Source of the DNA: Amorphochlora amoebiformis
Lineage: Eukaryota > Cercozoa > Chlorarachniophyceae
DNA: 64,000 bases
Direction: 5' to 3'
Assembly (NCBI GenBank): GCA_054601695.1
Contig: BAAHQB010000028.1
Coordinates: 868,001-932,000 of the forward strand
Shown here: in pieces, positions 17,182 through 32,685 of the stretch
How the letters are laid out: every line of letters begins with the position of its first letter
Position numbering within the stretch: position 1 is the stretch's first letter
Made by a program: the position numbers and the translations under genes
Notes under the pieces: model-generated
What the model was told of the DNA's origin: nothing
The model's database searches: none
Seen by the model: only the letters and a program-made list of their open reading frames with translations

Positions 17182-17280
17182 CATGTATATATAATATAAT
17201 ATAATATATAATATATATATATACATATATATAATACACATATATATTTGTATATGCGTATAAATGATACAAATGTATAT

Positions 17281-17327
<47 letters not shown>

Positions 17328-17462
17328 GTGTGTATATATACATATATATCGTATACATATATATATATATATATGTATGTATATATATGCGTACAAATAC
17401 TACAAAAGATATATACGAGTAAATATATATACACAGGTATAATATTTGGTTTATTATTGGTT

Positions 17463-17493
<31 letters not shown>

Positions 17494-17712
17494 ATATAAA
17501 TGGATATGTGTAATTAGGCGGGCATCCCCGTGCACGATAAGTACCGCAACAGAGACGTGCCTCAGAAGGTTTAATATATGAGCATTATATAAATATATAT
17601 TATATATATATAATAATAAGAACAATAATAATAATAATATAAGTGCACATGTATCTTCTTATATATCTCAAAAAAATCTATGATTGATAAATTTATATGC
17701 ATATGCTTTAAA

Positions 17713-17772
<60 letters not shown>

Positions 17773-18199
17773 TTTGTATATCTGTAAGTATACGCGTCCA
17801 AAAATCTGTGAGATAAATATAGTATATATATTTATAATATATATATATATATATACATATATATGTATGTATTTATATGTAGGAGATAGATTTAAATGTA
17901 TGTAAATGTATTGAAATATATATATATATATATATATATAGTATGTATTATTTTAAATACATAAACATCTGCATATAATACATGTGTATTTACATATATA
18001 CATCTATATATATATATACATATATGTATGTATATATATATATATATATATCGTATATATATAATACAAATATCACATGCACACATCCTTCATGTATCAT
18101 ATATATATATATATAATATATATATATATATAATATATACATATTATATATATATATATATATATATTATATACATATATAACATGTGTACACATTATG

Positions 18200-18231
<32 letters not shown>

Positions 18232-18588
18232 ATATATCCATATATAATATACTAATACATGCCATGTATAGTGTACCATACTACGTAATTATTATATTGT
18301 ATGTATAGATGTATAAGATATACATACTCTTACTATATACGTAACATGTACGAATACGAAAACATGATATCCAGGTCAAAAAGGGTTGGAAGAATAATTT
18401 CTTTGACCGCATCCATAAAGTCGTTGGATACGGTGCTATTAACCTTACAAATGAACTTGCCTTCACTAAAAATCTAGAGACAACGCCACAAACCACTACT
18501 ACCGATTTTTCCTGACATTTTTTCACTTCACCATTTATCTGTAGCTAAAGTCGACAAGCACGAATACGAGAAGTTTGAAAAGGGGTAA
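13455..18588 (+). CDS. Aha1-type Hsp90 ATPase activator domain fused behind an SH3-like segment
   Basis: Probable cytosolic Hsp90 co-chaperone. Exons: 13455-13553, 13667-13731, 13861-13915, 13983-14051, 14271-14340, 14898-14937, 15074-15146, 15295-15342, 15749-15826, 16181-16249, 16422-16481, 16542-16610, 17518-17568, 18375-18432, 18545-18588 (948 nt, 315 aa, closed in frame at TAA). Residues about 174-302 match the C-terminal SRPBCC domain of Aha1: [53 protein letters not shown] and [10 protein letters not shown], in family order. The usual Aha1 N-terminal domain (NxNNWHW motif) is absent. Instead residues 1-120 have [10 protein letters not shown], an Ala run and charged helices, and residues about 121-173 look SH3-like ([20 protein letters not shown], then a KKANL ending). 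The C-terminal EYEKFEKG echoes an upstream EKYEKG. One intron (16482-16541) is only 60 nt. Confidence 0.82.
14940..15735. repeat. Telomere-type repeats in three introns of the Aha1-like gene
   Basis: Introns 14938-15073 and 15343-15748 carry degenerate repeats: GGGTTAGGGTTGGGG-type at 14945-15010 and CCCTAACCCTAAC-type at 15355-15735. Coding exons 15074-15146 and 15295-15342 lie between them; the intron separating those two has only scattered AT-rich sequence. Both orientations therefore occur within one gene. Confidence 0.75.
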
Positions 18589-19280
18589 TAAAGACTAACC
18601 GAATATAACCATACTTCATCTCCCGTCTCCGAACCACACGCTGACCAAACCTTAACCTATAAGAGCCGTACCAGCGAACGACATGGAGGAAGAAGAGTAG
18701 CTAAAGGCTAGCCTAGGCTTAGTATGCAATACAAACTAAACATCTGAGACAAGACTAGAATTAAGTATGTCATATCCGTTGGTTGAAGAGATTTATAATT
18801 TATGATCATCATCATGATTTCTTGGATCATGAAAGATCCAAATTGAAAAAGAAAATCGACATATATCTAGTATCTAGGTATATCCTAGTATATCTAGTAC
18901 CTACCTCTAGTACCTGGCACCTGATCCTAACCAACTTCTAAACTGTATCTAGTGTATATCTAGATATATCTAACATCTATTGTCTAGATTGTGTATCCTA
19001 ATGGTGGCTTATTTTCTAGAAATTACATAAACACTAGAAACAGGGCTTCAATACTTCTAGATTAACTGGAGTAACTTACTATAGCCTGATACTAGAGAGC
19101 AATGCTTAATAGCTATACTAGAGCTCATCCAGAGTCATCATTTTGAGACACTCTAGACACTCTCTGACTCTAGACTCAGTATTTATCGTGCTTGTCCAGT
19201 AGAGTTACACATCTAGTACATACAATGCCTATATTTCGTATTTCAACTTTCATGGACATCATAGACTTGACAAATGCAAG
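18589..19280. other. Convergent intergenic spacer, Aha1-like / NUP107; CTAG-rich, no (TA)n
   Basis: No exon is visible on either strand. It starts with AATAAA (18587-18592), which overlaps the Aha1-like stop codon and is the only canonical polyadenylation hexamer near that gene end. The centre (about 18860-19240) is densely packed with CTAG in words such as TCTAGTATCTAGG and TATATCTAGTACC. Long (TA)n tracts, present in nearly every long intron, are absent here. Confidence 0.65.
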
Positions 19281-19618
19281 TTACCGTGCGATGGCCGTGA
19301 TCTTATGCTTGTAATCGCTATAGCTGATATACACTTCCCTCGCACGGAGTAAGAGCTTGTGCATCTGATTCTCCCGCACAAAGCTCGCATACAATCCGAA
19401 GTCTTCGTCGGCCACCAGAGACACCACATCGAGCGCACACCTCAGGCCGCGAGGTGCTGGTACATTTTCACACACCTCTATCACCTGCAGTGTACATATA
19501 TTTCATATATATATTATGAAGATACATACATATACATATATATATGTGTGTGTGTATTAATATTTATGTATATTATCTATATATATATACTATATAATAT
19601 ATATATATATATAAATAC

Positions 19619-19649
<31 letters not shown>

Positions 19650-19945
19650 ATATATATACATATGTGCAATATATATATGCATATGAAGTAAATATATACA
19701 CACACATACACAAATATACACACATATACATATATATATATATATATATATATTTAGGTGTGTGTGTGTGTGTGTGTATAGTGTACATGGAGAATAACCG
19801 TATTTCAATACCATGCGTGTGTAAGCAAACCTGGAACACTAGGTGTACCATCGCACAATCCCTCAGTTTACCCCCTTGCGTAAGCCACCTTCGTTCCCTC
19901 CTGTGTATGTATAAATAATTGTATAACAAACACACACACACACAC

Positions 19946-19980
<35 letters not shown>

Positions 19981-20071
19981 GTACATGTATTATCTATCAA
20001 TATATATATATATATATACACACACATATATATATATATACATTTTATACATGTATTATCTATCAATGTAC

Positions 20072-20122
<51 letters not shown>

Positions 20123-20406
20123 TGCACATATCTATCTATGTTCACACTTATTAATAATCGATTTCCACCTGCAAGCAAGATCTCGAAAGTTTTTGAGATA
20201 CTTCTCGAGGTGGGAATCGCAATCCTTGTGCCACTTTCTCAATTTGGCATTGATTTCTCTGCAAAGAAATATCTTTAGGAATACACTTATATTTTCTGAA
20301 TGCATTACATGTCATAACAAGGTGTCCATATGTGTGTGTGTAAAGTAAGATGTACAGAATATGTAGGAATACTCACATATATACACATGAACCGACACAC
20401 ACGCAT

Positions 20407-20439
<33 letters not shown>

Positions 20440-20836
20440 CATATATATATTTATATACATATTTTACATACATATATATATATATATATATAATATATAG
20501 ATATATATTATATGTATATGCATGTATAATATATATCTATATATATATATATAATATGTATAATATATATATATATATATATATAATATGTATAATACAT
20601 ATATATATATATATTTATATTATATTATATATATATATATATATGTATTATGTACGTATCATATATGTACGTAGATGCATATATTTGTATGTAATTATGT
20701 ATATATATATATATCTGAATATATAACTTTATATATATTATTATTAGTGTTATATATATATATATTTACATATATATATACACATATATAGATATATGTA
20801 CGTAGTATAATCTATTTAAGTGTATTTATACACATA

Positions 20837-20892
<56 letters not shown>

Positions 20893-21117
20893 CACACACA
20901 CTCACATGTATATATATGTATATTTTATATTTATGAATATTTGCAATTACCCCATCTTCTCCTCAACCTGGATTGGGTCGATCCCTGTGAATGTATATAA
21001 TATACATACATGTACAAATACATACATTTGTAACTAACTACGTTTATGTATACATATATATCATTCTAATTATATGCGTAAATATATATACATAAATATA
21101 TGTATATATCTAAATTG

Positions 21118-21165
<48 letters not shown>

Positions 21166-21279
21166 CATGCATACGTAGTACGCATATCATGCGTAAAGTA
21201 CCTACCATATATATATATATATATCTATAAATGTATACGTATATATATATGTATATATATATATATATTTGTGTGTGTG

Positions 21280-21374
<95 letters not shown>

Positions 21375-21639
21375 GCGCGCAATAAACAAGAAGAAAAACC
21401 TTTGCGATCAACTGGAGGAAGCTTGGGCTTGGCTCGAAGATAAGTCTTAAGAGTGGTATACCAATCGAGGAGGCATACATAGTCAGACCAGTCGTTCATC
21501 TCCAAGTCTGTTTATTATTCATATATACATATATATAATGAGAAAACTGTTTATTATCCATATACATAATAAGATATATTGAAGGACATACGAAATACAT
21601 GTATTACATATATATATATATATAAATATAAATATATAT

Positions 21640-21687
<48 letters not shown>

Positions 21688-21735
21688 TCAAACAACATTA
21701 GTTAATTTAAATATGTATATATATATTTTAATATA

Positions 21736-21773
<38 letters not shown>

Positions 21774-21805
21774 CTAATACGAGTACACACACATGCACTG
21801 TAAAT

Positions 21806-21893
<88 letters not shown>

Positions 21894-22166
21894 TGTGGTG
21901 TTTCTGAACCTTCCTCGGGTTTTAGGTTCTTCTTATTGATGAGATACTGACTCAGCTTGCACGCACTTGCGTCTCGCTGATTATGTGGTGTGATGTATTA
22001 TATATATATATATATATTATATATATATATATATATATATGTTCGTGTATATATATATATATATATTAGAATTTACGTAATACCCACACATACATATACA
22101 TATATGTGTATATGCATCATAGAGAAATATGTGCTGTATATCGATATAAGTATACTTATATATAGA

Positions 22167-22203
<37 letters not shown>

Positions 22204-22255
22204 TATATATATGTGTGTATACGCGTAACATATATAGATTTACATATTATATATG

Positions 22256-22293
<38 letters not shown>

Positions 22294-23236
22294 GTGCATA
22301 CAAATACGCAACCATATAAATATTCTACCTTTCCCCGTGCAAACTCTCGGAAGAGACGGTTAGCGTGGTCGATCAAGGCCTAATTGTATCATGTACATAA
22401 GCATATATATATGAATATATGCACATATAATATATATATATATATATATACTCTCTCTCTCTCCTTACATATATAGGTAAATTTTCATACAAATACATAT
22501 GTCTATATATTATACTACATTGCTTTCTAGAAGAGAAAGGAGACAAAAAAGGGGAGAGAGCTGAGAAAGAGATAAGGGAATACCTTCTTATCTCTCCTGT
22601 CATAGCAATCTAGAGCATCTATTTTATTATCATCCACCGTTGCAGCGACGCTGTGTGTACATATGTATTTGTATATTTACACATATAGATATGCATAAAT
22701 ATTGTACATCAATATACATCATACACATACTGTATAATAGATTAAGTAACCTAGTAAGAGCTTTTTCCTCGCCTTCACTCCCGAGACTTTCCTATAATTA
22801 CAGTATGAAAAATTCATGAGATACATTTCGAGTCGCTTAGTAATAATGCAGTCAGAGTCCGAGCATTGTAAGGTTTAGGATATCGATTTCTTTGGTTTCT
22901 TGTTAGGCTTGGAAAAGGTTAGGGTTGGGGTTAGGGTTAGGGTTAGGGTTAAGGTTAGGGTTAGGGTTAGGAAGGCTTGATCCAAACGTTGATAAAAATT
23001 AGGGTTTGATTGGGTTTAGGTTAGTTAAGAGAGATTTGTTGCTACCAGCCGCGATTCTACGTGTGCTTTCTTTATTTTCAGGACAACCTGGAGAAATATT
23101 GCCAGGTAGTCATAAACGTGTAATTCGAAAACGGACATGACTCTGCACGACCTCATATTCGTAGATACTTTGTACATATTTAGGTATATATACATATATA
23201 ATATATCTATATATACATATATACATGTGTATATAT

Positions 23237-23287
<51 letters not shown>

Positions 23288-23436
23288 TATACACATACAC
23301 ATATGTATTAGTGGACACCTCAGGGGTAAAGAAGTCATAAGTCGTGGTAATTTTCTTAAGGTGATGCGCAGCCTCTTTGGGGCCCTAAAAAAGATATTAG
23401 TGTGTACGTATGTATATATAGATTATATATGTATGT

Positions 23437-23474
<38 letters not shown>

Positions 23475-23535
23475 CTTTTTTTATATGTATATGTACACAC
23501 TCATGTATATGTAAATATATATATATATATACAAA

Positions 23536-23588
<53 letters not shown>

Positions 23589-23732
23589 ATATGTATTTAT
23601 ATATATATATATATAATATATATACTGCTTTGCCATTGGCGGTATGGCTAAGGCCCTTTACCAGAGCATTGAGAAAGATATTGTAGAGGCGTCTCTGGAT
23701 GTTATCGGGCATATATCGAACATATCTGAAGG

Positions 23733-23798
<66 letters not shown>

Positions 23799-23892
23799 GC
23801 ATTAAAATATATTGTACATGTTACACATATATAAATATAATATATACATATATATATATATACATATATACATGTATGTATGTATATATATG

Positions 23893-23924
<32 letters not shown>

Positions 23925-23941
23925 TATATGTACCTTTATAA

Positions 23942-24013
<72 letters not shown>

Positions 24014-24328
24014 TCATATATACATATATGCATTTGTATATAATATGCATGTATGTGTCATCCTAACGTAAATTATTATAGAACATACATTTATGTGTAT
24101 ATACATATACATGCACACATATTTATATATCTATGCGCTCTCACTCTGAATCTCTCTCTCCTAGAATGGATCAATTTGGTTGTGTTTTGAGAATACACTC
24201 AGAGGAAAGAAGAAAGCTCAGAGTTTTGGTCGGGGCTGTTGAGCTTAATATAAACCCCGATCCCTCACTATTGTGCAATTTTCGTCACTGTGTATTCTCA
24301 AATAACCAATTATTACCATGTAATATGT

Positions 24329-24367
<39 letters not shown>

Positions 24368-24608
24368 TATAGATACATTTACATATACATATATAATTAT
24401 GTGTTTATTTCAAGCAAATCTTGGAGATATAAACTGAATACATCAATCTTACCGTGGGACGAGATCGTAGCGGCGTGCTTGGATCAGATGCCTAGGGTGA
24501 TAACAAAATAGCTTTCACATATAACATTCTACGTTACTCATTGTATCATATATATATGTATTGAATTGATGCATTTATGATTAAATACATTTATATATGT
24601 ATACATAT

Positions 24609-24640
<32 letters not shown>

Positions 24641-24652
24641 GTTTGTATATAT

Positions 24653-24684
<32 letters not shown>

Positions 24685-25417
24685 GTATATACATGTATAA
24701 TATGCGTGAATCTATACCCTACGAAGACCGACGTTATAAGTATCCCCTCAGTGCTTACACTCTCTCTATCCTGATAATAACATATACATATATTAGTTAT
24801 ATCATTTCTGTACCATATCAATGTACATAAATTTATAAACACATCAATGTGTAGAAACACAGACACATAAGAAACTACATATATTATCATACAACATACT
24901 CTATACATATTATATATATATATATATATGTATATATTAAATATGCTACAAATGTACAAACATATTTTGTTGGTATTCGTCACATTGATATGGTATACAT
25001 TTACGACCTCACACACATACCTGATTCTCCTTTTGGGTCAGCCTCACGTTCAGGCCCAGATACAGATGCACACAGAAACGCAAGAAGAAATCTACAGATG
25101 TATACATGTATACATTTACATATATGTATGTAGGCGTGTACATGAATATGTGTATTTACATGTAGATGTAGACATAAATAGAAGTGTATTCGTAAGTAAA
25201 GAAGTATGGTATGTATATATATATATTTACATATTTATATGTATACATATATTTATATACTTCCATAATTATATATGTGTATATATATATATATACATAT
25301 CGAAGTATACACTGTACCTTGGTCTATGGATCTCCGGTAAAAATCGGTAGGGGAGGTATGGATAGTGCTAGGGAGAGACGCCAGAGAGGGACCTAGGGCG
25401 GTTAGCACCTAAATGTG

Positions 25418-25468
<51 letters not shown>

Positions 25469-26007
25469 CAACATATACAATATGTATATTATATATATAT
25501 AAAATATATATGTATATATATATATATATGTATATATGTATATTGTAATAGCATGTGTAGCTACCAACGCGGAACCTATAGCTAGTTTACGACGAGAGTT
25601 AGACCGTCGTTAGACTACGGATAAATAGAGCTCGACTAGTAGGCCATAAAAGGGCTCGGAACCCGAGCAGCCCCCGGAACCCAAGCAGCCCCCGGAACCC
25701 AAGCAGCCCCCGGAGCCCAAGCAGCCCCGGGAACCGACGGAACCCATGGGTTCTGGAGGAAGAAAGGACGTATCCGACACCACAAATAAGTTTTCAATAA
25801 TAATTCGTCAGAATCCAAACAGACATCAATCGAACCTAGTCCCGGACTACCATTTTCTAATACCAACGTCTGGGCTACCGTTGCGCTAGCAATATATACA
25901 CAACGTATATAATATATATATATATATATCTATACACATATTATATTTCTAATACAATAATATTAACAGTAAGGATAATAGTAATGATAATGTCAATATA
26001 AAGTAAT

Positions 26008-26041
<34 letters not shown>

Positions 26042-26046
26042 TATAT

Positions 26047-26080
<34 letters not shown>

Positions 26081-26257
26081 AATATACATGTATTGTATAT
26101 ATATGTAAATATATATACACATATAAATATATATATATAATATATATTAATATATACACATGCATACACAAATATGTATGTGAGTATATCTACACACACA
26201 GAAATATATGTGCACACAATATACAATATATATATATATATATATGTATTTACACAC

Positions 26258-26289
<32 letters not shown>

Positions 26290-26672
26290 TTTATATATAT
26301 ATATATTTAGATATAATAATATTTACATATACCACCTCCTCGATAGCGCTGTTTCGTCGTTCATGGGCGATAGCTAACACATATTCGGCGAGCTATATAA
26401 GTATGGCATGTAAATATAAGATAATGTGTATGTATTGACTGTATTTGTATGTATTAAAGTTACATGAGTACATCATATATCTACATATATTTATGCATCA
26501 TAATTCTGTATTTATATGCATAATTAGCATGTACATATATTATATACACATATATATATATATATATCATATATATATATATATATATGTACATATATAC
26601 ATACATATATACATATATATAATACTGCATTAATAAAATGAATATTACATACATTGGGTACGTATTCATTAA

Positions 26673-26717
<45 letters not shown>

Positions 26718-26880
26718 TATATACACCCACACGCGCATAATATTATATATATATATATGTATACATAATATTTTTTTATTTTGTACTAATGATGAATGCT
26801 AGTCACCTTTCTCTCCAACTCTGAGGTTGAGGCCTAACATAGTATGTATTAGTCTAAAAAGATTACTAAACTAAGCGGGT

Positions 26881-26921
<41 letters not shown>

Positions 26922-26941
26922 GTACATATATGCATATATAT

Positions 26942-26974
<33 letters not shown>

Positions 26975-27340
26975 ATATATGTATATATGTATACATATAT
27001 GCATATATATATATATATATATATAATATGTATATATATATATATATATATATAATGCATGTATGTGTCATCCAAACATGAAATATTATACAACATACAC
27101 CTATATATATATATAATTATATATGTATATATACACATATAGTATATTTGTATATCTGTACATACACACATACAGACATCAATACACGTACCATATATGT
27201 ACACACTTACATGTATGTGTTTATTACAATGATATAACCTGACAGATAAGAAGTTTCTGTATCGTCCGAAAAGGCCCGTCTGCTTCAAACCGAATATCTT
27301 CTACATCACTCTCTCTAAAATTTACACACATATGAACATA

Positions 27341-27407
<67 letters not shown>

Positions 27408-27522
27408 AAAAAATACATACATTATTATATATTATCATATACATATACATACATATATACACACACATATATATATATGTACATATACATATATAGATAT
27501 TATATATATGTATATATATATA

Positions 27523-27599
<77 letters not shown>

Positions 27600-27793
27600 G
27601 TATATGTGCTATCTGTCACAAAATATCTTCAGACACACAATATATACATACATATATATATATATATATAGATATATTTATATATGTTTACATATATAAA
27701 TGATACACATATATATACATACATATATATGTATATGCATATGTGCATATATATATATATATATATATATACATACATATATTATATATATAT

Positions 27794-27847
<54 letters not shown>

Positions 27848-28232
27848 TGTGAATATATGTAAAATTAATCTGTATAGCACCCCAAGTTTCGTATCTTGTA
27901 GAAAGCAGCCTTCTGGGAAACGTTCGACGCCACTGTTGGGGGCTAAGTACGTTCGCACACGTGCCCAAACAAATAGATGTATAATATATGTAAAAATGTT
28001 AATTTATACGTGTTCATTTATTGGAATACACTATAGGCACAGAAGCTACATATATATATATGTATATATATTATATATATATATATATCTATATCTATAT
28101 ATTTATATATAAATATATATAAAGTGTGTGAATATGTCTCTACGTGCGAACACATGCTTACATGAACAGTATTTATGTACGTATGCATACAGCATATATA
28201 TGTATATATATATATATATGTTATAGATGTAC

Positions 28233-28291
<59 letters not shown>

Positions 28292-28455
28292 CATATGTGC
28301 AACAACGCACATACAAATGTGAACTATGCTACCTTACAGTCCTTCCATTGGAGTCCCAGCGGTAGAAATATCTACATGAATAGTATATTTATATACATAA
28401 ACATGCATAATATGTAATAAATATATATAAAACATATATATATATATATGTATAT

Positions 28456-28508
<53 letters not shown>

Positions 28509-28678
28509 ATGTATTGTGTGCGTGTTGTGTCTCTATTCATTTTTCTTACTCCTTCTGACTGTTCGAGAAGAGCGTATAGTAAGTCATCGCACTGCTGATG
28601 AACGTGCTGGGTGAACTGGGCCCAACATCTATCTGCCCACCTTCAATAATATAGATGTATGTATGTATACATACATAT

Positions 28679-28752
<74 letters not shown>

Positions 28753-29350
28753 AGTAAATGCAATCACCTTGGGTAAATTTCGACAGCTGGGGAGATGTTG
28801 CCACCCAACAATGCAAATAATGCCACCTGTACATGTAAACCATATGATTTACATACATATACATATTCATAATATATCCATACACATACATACACGCACA
28901 CATATAAATATATACTATATATATATATATATTAATAGATGTGTGTAACTTATATTAAGCAACCTCATGCTTATCGTCTGTCTCAATAAGACCCTGATTC
29001 AGCCTGGATGACGTGATATAGTACATTAATACATGTATGATATCATATAGTACATTAATACACTATGTACGTTGAGAACAATAGCATATATATATATATC
29101 ATATTAAATATATATACACATATATATACAAATATATTTATGTAGATGTATATATATATATATGTATACATGTATGTATATATATATATAATATATATAT
29201 ACATATATATATATATGTATATATTTGTGTATATAGGTTACCTATTGGCAAGCTTCCGGCAATTCCTCCTCCACGCCGCCCGATCAACTATCTGTTTAAT
29301 ATATGCATGGTATATATATATATATATATAATACATCTAGATACACACAC

Positions 29351-29396
<46 letters not shown>

Positions 29397-29414
29397 TATG
29401 TTTTTACATGTAGG

Positions 29415-29475
<61 letters not shown>

Positions 29476-29671
29476 TATACTCATCGTATACGTATTACAT
29501 TATGTATAACGAACGATATACTATCATAGGCATTTCCAATGTATGTATTCGAATGTATGCGTACCTGCTCCGCCATGGTTTGGGCATCGTCCACATATTC
29601 CCAAACCCGTAAGCCCTCCAGCATAGCGGCCACATATGCTTGCCTTATTACAAATAGAAATATCTATATAC

Positions 29672-29703
<32 letters not shown>

Positions 29704-29923
29704 GTATGTACGTATATATATTTTTATATATACATATATATTTATGTAAAATATACAAAAACACATGTAAGTTTGTCTATAAATTAAATATATCCAATAT
29801 ATTTATATATATATATATATTATATATATATATATATGTATATATAATATATATATAATATAATACACACACACTCACATAAATATACATTTTCATACAC
29901 ACGTGCATTCATACATATATTTG

Positions 29924-29979
<56 letters not shown>

Positions 29980-30201
29980 ATATGAGGATAAGGTTGCTTC
30001 CAAGAGACTTCAGCTGGGTATTTGATGTCGCGAAAGTAGGTTTGAAATTAGAGTTGGGGTGAAGTGGATCGTGTGGTTCGAATATACTAATCCATTGAAA
30101 TTTATCCTATGCATCTCCGTGATAGTGTGGATAGACATACCTGAACTTTCGACAGGCCTCTTGAGCGTGATCAAGTTGGCCCATTCGTATCTAACATATG
30201 T

Positions 30202-30242
<41 letters not shown>

Positions 30243-30352
30243 CTTGTGTGTATATGTATATATATATATATATATGTATATATCGTACGTATATGTTTTT
30301 ACCCACACACACAAGTATACATGTTATGCACACATTTACATTCACACACATG

Positions 30353-30387
<35 letters not shown>

Positions 30388-30579
30388 GTACTCATTTATA
30401 TATTTATACACATGCATACTCATATATATATATTTATACACATACATGCATATACACATATGAATATACAAAAATATACATATATATATGTACTAATATA
30501 TGTACACACATGTATATACACATATATGTTTGTGTCTTATGTATATCTACATATAATATATACTTATGCATATATCAGT

Positions 30580-30627
<48 letters not shown>

Positions 30628-30682
30628 AAATTATACTTCCATAAATATATATATATATATATATAAAAAAATATATATATAT

Positions 30683-30777
<95 letters not shown>

Positions 30778-31133
30778 CATCCGTACGTAGAAATATATGT
30801 ATATATCTATTTCTGAAGATATGCCTTACGTAGAAATATAGTTAATGTCTAACTTTAAAAATAATTCTGATTGTTGTGAAACAACACCTTGCTCCAAACA
30901 GTCTTGATGAGCAATGTTATCTCCCTTAGATCATCCCTAGATATTGCAAAAATAATTTACACGTATTTACATCAATTATAGACGAACAGATATGTACACA
31001 TGTGTTAATATATATACATGTATATATATATATATATATCTATATATCTGTATATATAAATATATATATATATATATTGTATATTTATATATATATATAT
31101 ACACTCACACGCAGATATAGAACATATATATCT

Positions 31134-31191
<58 letters not shown>

Positions 31192-31432
31192 GTGCAGTGT
31201 ATGTTACGGATTTTTCAACATGTCACCCATGAATCTTGGTCCCTGGTGTTCGATTTCGCTGCGTCGATCCCGAAGCCCGAAGAGCTGTGTCGGGATCCAG
31301 ATGTAGCTGGATATTTTTATATTTGTATATGTAAGTATATGAGCATATTAATTATTTAGCTCAACATTTTTATCTTTATGCATGTATGCATATATGTATA
31401 TATATAATAATAATATGTACATATATAATATA

Positions 31433-31463
<31 letters not shown>

Positions 31464-31661
31464 ATATCATACATACATACATACGAAAATGCAAACGTGC
31501 GCCCATGTACATAATGCATGTATGCATTCTAGATCGAGAGTAGACACACCTCCTTATGTTTTCCTTCGTGCTTAGTATGCTTAAAGTCGACTTCCACTTC
31601 CGCGACCTACAATGGTAGATTTTTGTTGCATAAATTTACTTAAATAATTAACAAATATATT

Positions 31662-31705
<44 letters not shown>

Positions 31706-31740
31706 ACTTAAGGATTTTTTTTGTACATAAATATACATAC

Positions 31741-31788
<48 letters not shown>

Positions 31789-31790
31789 GT

Positions 31791-31834
<44 letters not shown>

Positions 31835-32376
31835 CTAGAAATACACCATAAGGGTGATACCCCAAGAAAAATACTGAAGTCAAGCACCTTCGCCTTCCCT
31901 TCATCAATCCTTCCCACCTCCTCCAGCCATCTCAATACGGTCTCATTCCTCATGAGATTCGTTATTTTCTCCGCAAGATCCTCCAGGGTCAACCCTGGCC
32001 GCTTGAATTCATTCGAGCTTAGGGCGGCCCAGAACAGGTCACTCCAGAAGCCTTGGCCTGATTCAATTTGGTGGTGAAAATAGTACGTTGTTCACCCCCT
32101 CCTACTCTCCTGTCTCTTTTGCCCAACCCGATCTCTCCCAAACATCTTCATTGCAAATCTTTTCACAAGAGTAGACAGAGAAATTAGAGTATGTATGCGT
32201 GTACCCTCAGCAGCGATTTCTGGGTTGGAAGTGCGGATTTGTAGGCGTTCTCGAAAGGCTTCAAGGTGAGCGAGGAGAAGCCAGGTATCTCGTTCCTAGG
32301 TGTTAAATACAAGTAGGTGCGCAATCACAAATAGGTTTATAAGCATGTTTTCATTCATATAATAACACAAGAGAAT

Positions 32377-32425
<49 letters not shown>

Positions 32426-32491
32426 GTATAAATTATTTTCTTTTTTATATATGTGTTTTATTATGCATATTGATAATATGTATGTATATAT

Positions 32492-32525
<34 letters not shown>

Positions 32526-32558
32526 GTATAATATATTTATGTATATACATTATACATA

Positions 32559-32634
<76 letters not shown>

Positions 32635-32641
32635 AATATAT

Positions 32642-32685
<44 letters not shown>

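Noticed and set aside
23626-23741. Plus-strand open segment reading [20 protein letters not shown]
   Set aside because: It has no GT donor. On the minus strand the same DNA encodes the NUP107 segment [20 protein letters not shown] with proper splice borders and phase.
25636-25866. Minus-strand frame with Trp-Val-Pro-Gly-Ala-Ala repeats as a protein
   Set aside because: It is the minisatellite inside a SINE-like element in a NUP107 intron, with no splice or start context.
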